From: Paramacrobiotus metropolitanus
Taxonomy: Eukaryota > Tardigrada > Eutardigrada > Parachela > Macrobiotidae
Direction: 5' to 3'
Assembly: GCF_019649055.1 (NCBI RefSeq)
Contig: NW_026570267.1
Span: forward strand, 992,001 to 1,056,000
DNA length: 64,000 nucleotides
Part shown: positions 26,297 to 36,075 of the stretch, one piece after another
How the letters are laid out: each line of letters starts with the position of its first letter
How positions within the stretch are numbered: position 1 is the first letter of the stretch
Program-made: the position numbers and the translations under genes
The notes under the pieces: model-generated
What the model was told of the DNA's origin: nothing
Database searches by the model: none
What the model saw: the letters and a program-made list of their open reading frames with translations, nothing else

Positions 26297-26323
26297 GATA
26301 TATCTGCAGACTGCAGATATATC
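26297..26323. repeat. Palindrome
   Basis: 13-bp perfect arms (GATATATCTGCAG and its complement) around a single A. It sits about 130 bp upstream of TANGO2 in a stretch of overlapping ATATCTGCAG words. It may be simple sequence or a regulatory palindrome. Confidence 0.75.
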
Positions 26324-26654
26324 TGCACAGCTGCAGCTGGCAGCAGTATTTAAAGTAATATTAAATTACTTATCTATGCTGCGTTATAGTGTAGCAAGGG
26401 TTAAGATACATAAGGTTACTTCCGGCTGCAGCTGCATCCTCAAAAATGGTTTCTGGTTGCGCCCACTGAACCTTTAATAATGGTTAATGGTTGCGCCCAC
26501 GATTTCCTTTAAAAATTAAAATTGGTTTTGGTCACCCACTGGACCATTGCCGGTGAAACTATTTTAAGTCTCTCTGCCTACCCTGTCTTCAAGCAAAAAA
26601 CCAAATTTTTCGGAGGGGGCAGCCGCTGACCGGCCACATATTGCCGCGGTATTT

Positions 26655-26677
26655 ATTCCGCGCAATTTGCGCGGGGT
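26655..26677. repeat. Palindromic 23-bp word, copy 1
   Basis: Contains the palindrome CCGCGCAATTTGCGCGG in AT-rich surroundings. The exact reverse complement of the whole 23 bp occurs at 42923-42945. Confidence 0.85.
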
Positions 26678-27368
26678 ATGGTTGATGTTAGGTCTAATAT
26701 TGAATACGAGTTCTTACCTTAAAGTCCGCGCATAATATTGCTGTTTCTAGTATTAAAGTAGTCTAGTTCATATCAATAATTTTTTGTGTTTAGATATGGA
26801 TTTGATATCGCAGATTATTATCTTACTGAGCACTGAGCAGCGACTGAACTAGGGAAATCAAAATAACTTTTGAATATTATCTGCAGGTGGCTCATCGGGA
26901 AACACTCTTGGCCTCGTATATGCCCGGCTGAGAATATCGAAAAAAACAGTTTTCACTTAACCTGTCTCCCATCCTATTATCACTATTATCACCCATCCCG
27001 AATGGGGATCACGGCTTTGGGACTGGACCATGACGCTCTTGTGAAGAGCTTGGAGAATATTTTGTACAAACTAAATCCATATGGGAGGAGGATCCAAGCC
27101 TGCTCGGCTGACCCTGACGCCCTGAAATCTCCACCTGAACTTTTCCTTGCACAATATGTACACCGGCAGTAATCTCAGAGTTGAGAAAGATTTTTTTAAA
27201 GATTTTTGAGATGTCAGCAGGGGCCGGCACCCATGCATGCCCGAACTGGTGCATTTTCCACTGCACATACCGCAGCTATTTTAAGAAATAAAAGCACTTA
27301 AAACAAAGCACAACGAAAAAGGTATCGGGAGTCTGCTGAGAAATGATACATAATCAATGCCTACTTGA
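26678..27368. other. Stretch before the LINE 3' end
   Basis: Minus-strand frames at 27009-27268 have some protein-like composition but no start or recognisable family. Possibly decayed retroelement or exon sequence. Confidence 0.3.
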
Positions 27369-27389
27369 TATTATTATTATTATTATTAC
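27369..27389 (-). repeat. (TAA)n LINE tail
   Basis: Seven ATT units on the plus strand, read as TAA repeats at the 3' end of the minus-strand LINE. Confidence 0.85.
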
Positions 27390-27463
27390 GGCACAAGAGC
27401 AGACAACCCCGAAGGGACTTCAAGTCTGGTCGAACAAAAACAATTTTCTGCTAACAAAAACAT

Positions 27464-29515
27464 TTAGGAGAGTTTAACAGATCTGAGTAGAAATTTGAAA
27501 GAAGGTACAGAACTTGCTTCGAGAATTTTAGGATTAACAGCAAGAATTTTATCAAGAAGACGCTTTAGCCGCATTTCCATAGTCCACCCTCCGATAACTT
27601 TCTTTGCCCGCGTAACATTGATCCGGGCCGGCTTCCGCAAGTTGTAGCGCGTGGTGTTATCTTTTACTTGGATCATGTCCAGGAGGTAGGCCGGAAGCGG
27701 GAACTGATCTTTGTTCCAGAACTTGAACAGCCACACCGCATCGCTCTGACGCCATCGGTCGAATATGTGAGGAATACCCAACTTCTGATACAGTTCCGGA
27801 GTAACCGGCATCTTGTAATCAGTGATGGTTTTCAGAGCTTTACGTTGTAGTCCGGCTAGCTTGTCGCGCTCAGTCAAAGACGCTGCAGACCATACCGGCG
27901 ACTGGTGTGCGATATGGCAACCGAAGCAGGCGTGATAAAGACCTTTGCGCTGTGACATGCTGAGCCCTTGTTGTGCCCGTTTAATCATGGCAATGCCAAA
28001 ATTCCCTTTCCGTTGTACCTTTCTGAACTGCTCGTTCCACTTCAGGTGATTATCAATTTCAACACCAAGATACCGTACACATTTCGCAATGCCAATTACC
28101 GACCCGTTAATGACAACTTCCGGATCCGGTTCTGTATTTCGGTCAGAACATAAATACATCGCTTGGCATTTCTTTGGGTTTACCTGCAACAAATTTTCTT
28201 CCAGTGCTTGGCCGACGCGCACTAGTCCACTGTTCAGTTTCGCGGCCGCAATGCTTTTCGTTCGTCCATTTGCATGAACGATCGTGTCATCTGCAAAGCA
28301 GTCGACATCGCAATCGCCTGCTCCCAACGTCAGCACGTCATTAATGTATATAGTGAAAAGAATCGGTCCCAGCACAGTCCCTTGTGGTACACCAGATGTT
28401 AACGGTAGCCAGTCAGACACTCGTTTACCATCTCGCACCCGCTGTACTCTTCCGGTGAGGTAGCTGTGCAGCCACTTCACCACGATATCTCCAGCTCCAA
28501 TTTGCTTCATCTTTTTTAGCAGTCGCGAATGGCTTACACTGTCGAAGGCTTTTTTAAGATCTAAAAAACACATTGCCGTCACACTTCTACTGTCCAATGC
28601 CTTTTTCCACTTTTCCGTAGTTTTTAGTAATAGCGTTTCGCAGGAATGGCCGTCTCGGAATCCAGACTGATTCGGGGAAAGGATGTCGCGCTCTTTCAGA
28701 AAGCGCACCAACTGCAGCTGCACACATTTCTCGAATACTTTCGAGAAATTGCAAAGCAACGATATCGGACGGAAATCATCAACACACTACTGGGGGGAAT
28801 TACATTTCGGTAATGCGAAAACTTCTGCTTTTTTGAAGACAGAAGGGAACACTCCGTCGTTTAGCGACCGATTTACCATCTGCGTTAGCACTGGGGCGAT
28901 TAATGGCGCGATCTTCTGCAGTAGTTTCGGTGGCATCCCATTTGGCCCGGGGCTTTTCTTTTTGGATGCCATTCGATGCAGTATTCCTGCCACCACTGCC
29001 GTTTCAACATGCGCGAACCTAGAAAACAAAGCGTTACTTTCGTCCCCCGGAGGCGGTTGCTCTGGGGGATCATGTGGAATTCCGTGTTGGCCCATCGTCA
29101 CGAAATGGCGATTAATCCCATTCAAATCAACTGCAATTGCACTCGGACTCGGATCTTTTTTCAGTGTTCTGCCAATTTCTTTCCATATAACATCACTTCT
29201 GCGCTGATTTTCTTTGAAAAATTCTTCTTTAGCATTCAATATGGCCGCGGTAACTTGCAGCTTCACACGTTTATACTCCCGAGCCTGCTGATCATATGTC
29301 GGTGTCCCACGTGACTTGCATTTCTGGTCATACATTTCGTCCTTAATTTTTATCAAAGTTTTTATGTCGTCATTCATCCACGGTGGAGATGCACGTTTCA
29401 TACGGCGGGTGCGCTCAGGGAAACATCTGTCAACCACTGCTGAGAGATCATTTACAAAATGCTCCACAACTGCATTTATATCACTCTCTTCATCACACTG
29501 CTCATATCTTTTCAT
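27464..29515 (-). pseudogene. LINE ORF2 fragment with reverse transcriptase, one amber codon
   Basis: Minus-strand frame of about 683 codons from an ATG at 29515, interrupted only by a TAG at 28787-28789 in the same frame. The upstream part has the linker features typical before an RT (PPW.NDDI, then SPGP.GMPP.LL). The RT core shows DFRPISLL, S.FR..HSCET.L, CFLDL.KAFDSV.H, SGVPQGTVLGPILF.IYINDV and the catalytic FADDT. The sequence continues through the thumb (KC.YLGVEID..L.W) to the C-terminal region and ends in TAA. A single stop suggests a young, otherwise intact RT frame. Confidence 0.9.
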
Positions 29516-29545
29516 ATACTGTAGCGTGTTTAGATCATCGAGAAG

Positions 29546-31007
29546 TCACAGGTGCTTATGTAAAAAGGGACTTTACAGTTTCGAAATATCACAACTTTAC
29601 ATTTTTATCGTATTTTTCTTTTTCGATATGGATGGTTTTTGTCGGTCCCGCTATTATTTTTCCGTTCCTAACATTTAAGGGAATTAATAGTACGGGTGCT
29701 GTTCAATTTGCTACTCGATATTAATTCTCTGTATGCGTCATGTTAATACGGAAAAACTGTAAATGTGTTGATCATGTTAATACGCAAAAATTATAAAGAA
29801 TAACACTGTTTTCGTTTAAGTATGTATTGCATCTATTTCCCTGAAGTTTGCAATGACTATAGTTGCCAGTATCGGCTACGAATTCGAAATATTGCTGTCG
29901 GTCATGAATGTTACGGTTGTGAAAAGTTGTGGCGAGAGCGTACAAGATGTCCCGGTTAATACTGATTATATCGGAACCAGAAACCAGAAAATAGTCAGTC
30001 TGGTCAAACACTATTAATTTACACTATTTTAATTTGTTAAGACGATGAACATGACATACCACATGAGTAACATGACATATAAACATGACATACTACACAA
30101 CGGACAGGTGAAGCAATTCTTGATATTTTACAACAATTTCAATTTCGCACATCTACAGACTACAACCATGCCGACAACGAACAAACACAAGATTGTGGCT
30201 TCTCAATAGAAAAGAACATACCGACCAACATAAGATTGTGGCTTCTCAATAGAAAAGAACATACCGACCAACAGATTGCAACCTCAAAAAGCAGTCCCCT
30301 TGTGAACGCTAGGACAGTTTATTACGAATGCAGAAACTACATATGAAAATCGAACCATTAATCGGACCATTAACGAACGATGTTCGTAAAACATTTTTAG
30401 TGTCACTGTTGAGCACCTTAAAACGAAATAAAATTAACCTTCATTATGCCCGCTTGCTGCACACCTTAAAGTGTGTTTTGTTTTCAGTTTGTTAGTGTCG
30501 TGCAAAGTTATGGTTGCTCTGCATCTTAAGAAACCAAGAGAACTTAAAGAACTTTCTTCAACTTAAGGAACACTTTCAAATTCGAATCTGTTGGCTGGTT
30601 TGTTTAAACTAAAATCACACTTTAACGTGACAGTGCACTTTGAGGTGCAGCGAGTGGGCCTACCCATGTTATGGGTAATCATAAACCAGCAGTGGAGCAC
30701 GGGGCGGAGGAGAGCAAGAAGTAAGGAAAACGGTAACGAAACAAGGTGGAAGGAAAACGAAAGGTTTCACGATCGAATTTGATAGTGTGGGACTGTGAGA
30801 CTGTGTGTATCTAGAAAATGTGATCGACCATTACGAAGCGATATAAAAAGGGATCATCAAATACATCGTGGTTTCTGCGAACGTATTTGTAATATCCCCC
30901 AAAGGCTATGAGTAGCGTTCAAAATTTCACGTTCACTACTCGCGCGCATACTCAGTACACAATCAAGATAGATTATATCAACAAAGAAGATTCTAGCGCT
31001 GTCTGAC
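29546..31007. other. Unannotated stretch after the LINE
   Basis: A plus-strand frame around 29540-29724 has a hydrophobic, membrane-like segment (FSIWMVFVGPAIIFPFLTF) but no start or splice context I trust. The only clear repeat is the tandem duplication at 30189-30274. Confidence 0.35.
30189..30274 (+). repeat. 43-bp tandem duplication
   Basis: Two essentially identical 43-bp units beginning AAGATTGTGGCTTCTC follow one another directly. This looks like a recent replication-slippage or repair duplication. Confidence 0.9.
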
Positions 31008-31451
31008 CTAGCGGGTTTTTGTCAAACGAGACGTTTTCGAGCAGAAAGAATATGCATTAAAAATAATCGCAACAGCCAAAACGGTCCAGGGCGTGATAAG
31101 CAGACCAATGATTGGGTCGACATCCAATCTTGGCGCGGTCGGATATCCATTCAAATACTCCTTCCAGGTTAAAATACTCCATACCATGGCCAAAATCAAC
31201 CCGATGCAATTCATCGCGACTATTCCCTCAAGCGACCGGTATTCTGCAGTCAGTGACACGATGATCTCGCGAAATTTCGCTTTTCCTGTTCCCGGACGCC
31301 ATTGTTGGATCTTTATCAACACAACCACCTGGACTACAGAAATCAGCCAAATCATAGAAAGTGCCATCCACATAGTAGACCAAAAAAGCCAGATCTTCCA
31401 GTCGGAGCCAAGGGAATGCGTACCCGTAGTATCGTTTTTCTGCAACATCAT
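31008..31451 (-). CDS. Unrecognised multi-pass membrane protein, 3' coding exon
   Basis: Minus-strand frame ending in TAG with three strongly hydrophobic Trp-rich segments: WSTMWMALSMIWLISVVQVV, then IVAMNCIGLILAMVWSILTW, then PIIGLLITPWTVLAVAIIF. A short basic tail (KTSRLTKTR) follows. A likely acceptor (GATGTTGCAG) lies just inside the 5' end. An upstream ATG segment (31548 leftwards) contains GDNLACAPC, but its possible donors do not give a matching phase. No family recognised. It could be an intact small gene, a 3' exon of a larger one, or a remnant. Confidence 0.5.
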   Translation of the reverse strand: MMLQKNDTTGTHSLGSDWKIWLFWSTMWMALSMIWLISVVQVVVLIKIQQWRPGTGKAKFREIIVSLTAEYRSLEGIVAMNCIGLILAMVWSILTWKEYLNGYPTAPRLDVDPIIGLLITPWTVLAVAIIFNAYSFCSKTSRLTKTR

Positions 31452-31505
31452 AAAACGTCTGGTTAGTGTTATGCACGATAGACCTCCACCTTATATACAG
31501 CCAAA

Positions 31506-31534
31506 TACAGGGTGCACACGCCAAGTTGTCACCA
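31506..31534 (+). repeat. 29-bp inverted repeat, left copy
   Basis: Exact reverse complement of 32595-32623, about 1.06 kb away. On the minus strand it lies within the GDNLACAPC-coding segment. Confidence 0.95.
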
Positions 31535-32594
31535 TCACGAAAATTCATTTTTAAAAATTAGAAAAAGTTCACATACTCCAGTTAAATTGTTCGTTTCTAG
31601 TACAGAATTTAATTCTGCGTCTACTAAAGCTAGTTTCTGACCGATGGCTTTGAAACTGACGTCAAAAACTAGGTCCGAAGGAAGATGTCTGGTGGCGCGT
31701 TTTCGGTCAGTATAATCATCTTATCAGAAAAACAGGAAAACACTTCCTACTCATAAAATTAGTTTTTTCAAGCTGAAAATAAATTGAGTAAGCGCTGGAG
31801 AAGAGAACCAACGCAATAGAACCATTATTCCATTTATAAAGAATTTTTGTTGGAGATTGTCAGGCTTTTACAATGCTATACGGTACGAGCGGAAAACATT
31901 TTTTCGTAAATACCGGTAACCTTTAGGTGCTTGAATGATCGTTAAAAAATGTTCGGAGGGGATCATTCTAAACGATTTTAAAGTGAAAAGGGATACACAT
32001 CACATTGCTGATTTACTGTGAACCACCGACGCACGGAAGAAAAAATCAACAAAGCGTTTGTCAACAAAAATGATGTGCCCAACGGGAATCCGCTGGAACG
32101 GAATGAGTCGCGTTCACCAGGTCGACAGCAAACGTTAAACTAATGCCACATGTGTCCGTAATCATATTCTGCCAAAGATGATTAGGGATGACATTCCTCG
32201 CTTGTGTGGGGATCGCTAGATGGGCGTCTTCCCCCATTTTGGCAGTGCTAATTTCTAAGTCGCAATTCTGACCTCCCAGGGGCTCGGTAAGAATCAGATG
32301 ATATACATCCCAAGACAGTATTGGATGTTAAACAGTCTTGCCTTGTCACCGATTTCCTAAGGGATGACCTCGATTTTTAAACAAATTTTGGGCGAACGGA
32401 AGGGGACCACGGTAGACGGGTCGGGACGCATTCTGAAGCATGTGGCGTTCGAGTTTTCTGGTCTAACTAGTCAAAAAACGCTTACTTGTTGGCAATCTTG
32501 GATTCAAGTGATGCAGGAGAGAAATTCGGATCATGATAAAATTAAAAAACAGTTCTAGAAACTGTCGGAAATTTTTAATAAATCAATTAAATTT

Positions 32595-32623
32595 TGGTGA
32601 CAACTTGGCGTGTGCACCCTGTA
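32595..32623 (+). repeat. 29-bp inverted repeat, right copy
   Basis: Exact reverse complement of 31506-31534. Read on the plus strand it also spells GDNLACAPC, followed by MWTVEE and a GTAATA donor-like sequence. Confidence 0.95.
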
Positions 32624-33320
32624 TGTGGACAGTGGAGGAGGTAATAATTTAATAATACAGCAAGTACTGTACCTATTTGGAGTTTTTATTTAATACGCTA
32701 CAACAGCAACTTAGCCAGAATGGAAACGTTTGGTTTGAAACACTATAATTCCCTCGTGCTGTACTTCAGAGTTCAGAGTAAGTACTTAGTTTCAACTTTC
32801 AACTAAACAGGGAAACATATCCTCGCGCATCCGCGCTCGACACATAGAAGTACAGTAAAGGAAAATGGCTCTTAACTACATACACTAAAACTTTCTCGCA
32901 TTTTTTCGCTCCGAATCACTTTTTCGAAATACTTTATGTCATTCTAAAGCTGAATGATTTGTATACATTGTCCAGAAAACCGTTTGCGCGCGCAACATCC
33001 AATTGCCGAGATATGGCGTACTAAAATGGGCGAAAACTCCGCCAAAAAGTTTAAATTCAGTACGTATTGTGTAGTAATGTGTACCAAAAGTCTGGATATT
33101 ACCCAATCTTCTTGAAACTTTGCTATAAAAGACACATGGCTAGGAAGTCGAAAGTGAACCAATTTTAGGTTCATAGCAATTTTCCATAATTTCCAAATGA
33201 ATTTAAAATTTATTTTAAAATCGAAACAAAATGCTATTGTCAAAGTTTATAGGTAATATCTTTTTTTGCCCCTTGGTTCTTTGGTTTGACCGATACGAAA
33301 TTTCTGGAGTTTTAGTCATA

Positions 33321-33414
33321 AAGCGTTTCAGGTGGTTTTAAGTACACAGAAATGCGTGTATTTATCGTGCTCCACGCATTATTATGTAAGCACTCAAAAC
33401 CACCTGAAACGCTT
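33321..33414. repeat. Hairpin 1, 19-bp perfect stem
   Basis: Arms 33321-33339 (AAGCGTTTCAGGTGGTTTT) and 33396-33414 are exact complements. The loop holds a second small stem (AATGCGTG/CACGCATT). Confidence 0.95.
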
Positions 33415-33517
33415 GCTGACTAAAGCTCGACAAAAAAATCAAAATTCAAAGTATACCTATTGAAAATAAGGAATTTGTCAAGCCTAAGCTTGACAAATGC
33501 GCATGTCCATGAAGATC

Positions 33518-33638
33518 GTTTTTACACCGATCCAGACTTCCATGATTTTTTTCAAATTTTAAAATGAATTTTAAAATTTTTGAAATTCATTTTAAAATTT
33601 GAAAAACATGCTAGAACTGTGGATCGGTGTAAAAACGT
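33518..33638. repeat. Hairpin 2, compound stem
   Basis: Outer 18-bp arms 33518-33535 and 33621-33638 and inner 23-bp arms 33550-33572 and 33584-33606 are perfect complements, separated by small unequal spacers. This is a 121-nt near-palindrome. Confidence 0.95.
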
Positions 33639-34044
33639 TCTTCGTGGTTATGTGCATTTACGTGGAAAATTTGAGGGAGATCGGTCCATAATGAGACTTT
33701 TGGTACACCTGAACGCATTTAAACTTTTTGGAATTTTGTAACAGCCATAACTCCCGAACCGGATGTTGCGCGCACAAACGGTTTTCACGCCAGTGTATAA
33801 AAATCTTCTGGCTGCAAAACGTCATAAACCGAAACAAAAAAGTGTTTGGGAGTGCGCGAAAGTGTAAGTTTTCGTGCATGTACACGAATTCGGTACCATG
33901 TCCCGGCTCACTTCCCTTAAACTGATGGGCATCCATAAAAACCTAAACAAATTACGTCTTCGAAGCAAGATTGTATGAATGTTGAGAATATAAGACAAAA
34001 AATGATATTAGGAAGATGATAAAGATACAAAATATCAGGTACAA

Positions 34045-34074
34045 GTACCGGGTGGCCCAACAAAATGGCGGTCT
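34045..34074 (+). repeat. 30-bp terminal-inverted-repeat-like sequence, left
   Basis: Begins GTACCGGGTGGC and ends ATGGCGGTCT. It matches the reverse complement of 41073-41102 at 28 of 30 positions. Confidence 0.85.
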
Positions 34075-34470
34075 CAGTTTTTTGTTTGCTGTTCGTGAAC
34101 CAGTTGTCGTACAGCAAAGGTTTTAGATTCATTAAATTACAAATTTTGTTAGCTACTGAACGCAAAAAATTTTTTTGAAAAGTTTTGACACGCTGGCGAA
34201 AAACTGCCAACTGAAATTGCGCGGAAGCGAGCTTTTGAACTCTAAAATTGTGTCATTTATTATCCATATGAACCATTTTAATTTTTTAAACTGTTTCATG
34301 TAGAGAAGGACGTATTTTATCAGCATACAAAAAGTGGTTTCTATAGTGTTCGCAATGGAGGAGCAATGCGCTTGACTCACTTTTCGAAAAAATGCCGATT
34401 TTTTTATTAATTTTTGAGCATTTCTACTAATATTTTTTTGCTGCAGGACAGGCTGCAACAAAACAGACTA

Positions 34471-34795
34471 GTTAACTACATCCGTAACAACCGTGACAGA
34501 GTAAGGTTAAAAAACCTATGTTTGGGAGAACGGGTAGGCCGATTTCAACGCGGTCAAGTGCGCCAGAACCGCTGCAACGACGCGGTGGATGTTACGCTAT
34601 TACCGAGACGGTGCGCCCCTAGGGGAAAAAAGGGGACCGGAAAGGAAAGTTGTTACCATGGGCCTCCATAGACATACATGGACAAGTTGTTCCCATGTGC
34701 GTAAATGACACGGCACGCCTCGGCCAGCGGCCTCGATGCGAACAAAAACAAAATTAATTAATCACCAAAAGCCGATAAATTGGTTACGGATGTAG
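34471..34795 (+). repeat. Short dispersed element, copy 1
   Basis: Starts GTTAACTACATCCGTAAC and ends GTTACGGATGTAG, so the ends are inverted repeats. The body contains the family block GAACGGGTAGGCCGATTT.ACGCGGTCAAGTGCGCC and the CATGGGCCTCCATAGACATACATGG segment. Non-coding as far as I can see, and MITE-like in size and ends. Confidence 0.8.
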
Positions 34796-34808
34796 TCCTC
34801 CGTAAACT

Positions 34809-35502
34809 GGTTATCTACATCCGTAACCACGTATACACGATTGATAATGTAGCCAATGTTTGGGCGAACGGCTGAACCGATTTCGACGCGGCCAAGTGCG
34901 TTAAATTCGTCTCAACGGCGCGAATGTTCTTGCGCTATTGCGCCATCGATACGCCCCAAAAGGGAAGGAGTAGCCCCAAAAAACAAATTGTTGCCATGGG
35001 CCCCCATAGACATACATGGTAAATGCATTGTCTGTTCGCGGACCGTTCGGAAAAACCGAGACAGACCGCGGCCTTCGACATCGGCACGTTACAAAGTATT
35101 GAAAATTAAAGAAACAAGTGCAAAGATTAATCGCAGTCAATCCCACCAGCGTAATCGGTATACCTCGTATTCTTTCATATACGATATTTCTTAGGTTGTT
35201 TCTTAGGTTTCTTAGGTTTCTTAGGTTTTCTTAGGTATTCTCAGGTTTCTTAGGTATTCATAGGTATTCTTAGGTTTCTCAGGTTTCTTAGGTTTCTGAG
35301 GTTTCTTAGGTTTCTTAGATTTCTTTGGTTTCTTAGTTGTCTTAGGTTTCTTAGGCTTTCTTAGGGTTTCTCAAGTTTTCGTAGATTTTCTCTTTCTTAG
35401 CTTTCGTAGTTTTCTTAGCGGCTGGGACCAATACGATCAACCGTTGCGAAGTGTGCATTGCGTAACAAACTTGCGCCGCAAAAGTTTGTGTACGGATGTA
35501 GA
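34809..35502 (+). repeat. Short dispersed element, copy 2, with minisatellite
   Basis: Opens with GGTTATCTACATCCGTAACC directly after copy 1 and ends TACGGATGTAGA. It carries the family body, then CGGACCGTTCGGAAAAACCG, then the TTTCTTAGG minisatellite. It is nearly identical over long stretches to the copies at 38.6-39.0 and 39.1-39.8 kb. Confidence 0.8.
35186..35420 (+). repeat. TTTCTTAGG minisatellite, block 1
   Basis: Degenerate tandem 9-mers (TTTCTTAGG and variants). Read on the minus strand the unit CCTAAGAAA would spell Pro-Lys-Lys, but the array is broken by indels and is not an open frame. Confidence 0.9.
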
Positions 35503-35512
35503 TCCCGTAAGC

Positions 35513-35790
35513 TGGTTATCTACATCCGTAACCTCTTATACATGCTAAGCAGACGACCACGATGATCGGGCGAATGGATGGTCCGATTTTGACGCGGTAA
35601 AGTGCGCCGGAATCGTTGCAACGTTGCGTGTGACATAGGGACACTGCGAATATTGTGCGCCTCAAGAGGGCAAAACAGCCCCCAAAAAACGACTTGTTGC
35701 TATGGGCCTCCATAGACATACATGAGCTAACGCAGAGCGACAAAGACAAATCGCGCCTTTCGGCCTCGCTTCGCTAACAATTCATGCAAC
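35513..35790 (+). repeat. Short dispersed element, copy 3
   Basis: Begins GGTTATCTACATCCGTAACC, forming a 12-bp hairpin with the end of copy 2 (35491-35502 against 35519-35530). It has the GGACGG-body and CCATAGACATACATG blocks in diverged form. Confidence 0.7.
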
Positions 35791-35859
35791 AATTGTAAAT
35801 GCGCAACAAAATAACATTATGAGCCTGGCGTTTCAAAATACCTAATCATCTTAGATTCT

Positions 35860-36075
35860 GTTTACTAAGCTTTCTTAGATGTCTTCGGATTCCTTGATTT
35901 CTTAGGTTTCTTAGGTTTCTTAGGTTCTTTGGGTTTCTTAGGTTTCTTGGATTTCTTAAGTTTCTTTGGTTTCTTTGGTTTCTTAGGCTTCTTAGGTCTC
36001 CTAGGTTCCTTATGTTTCTGAGGATTCTTAGAGTTTCTTATGTTTCTTAGGTTTCCTCAGATTTATTATATTTTC
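35860..36075 (+). repeat. TTTCTTAGG minisatellite, block 2
   Basis: Second array of the same 9-mer, more degenerate than block 1, followed by an AT-rich decay zone. Confidence 0.85.

Larger units (their letters stand above)
27369..29545 (-). mobile_element. 5'-truncated non-LTR retrotransposon (LINE, Jockey/CR1/L2/I group)
   Basis: On the minus strand the order is: C-terminal part of the endonuclease-RT linker, reverse transcriptase, a C-terminal domain, then a 3' UTR ending in a (TAA)n tail (27369-27389). The coding frame opens only after a stop at 29546-29548. No apurinic endonuclease domain is found upstream, so the copy is 5' truncated at about that point, as is usual for target-primed insertions. 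The TAA-repeat tail resembles I/L2-type elements. I could not identify a target-site duplication. Confidence 0.88.
32941..33830. repeat. Fold-back structure with nested palindromes
   Basis: Diverged inverted arms near 32950-33130 and 33670-33810 share blocks such as AAACCGTTTG.GCGCGCAACATCC, AAAAAGTTTAAAT and GTACCAAAAGTCT in opposite orientation. They flank two separate perfect hairpins (33321-33414 and 33518-33638). No transposase is seen. This resembles a fold-back element or a composite of hairpin insertions. Confidence 0.75.

Noticed and set aside
34856-35194. Frames inside the dispersed elements as a protein family
   Set aside because: Frames break between copies by indels; similarity is at DNA level only.
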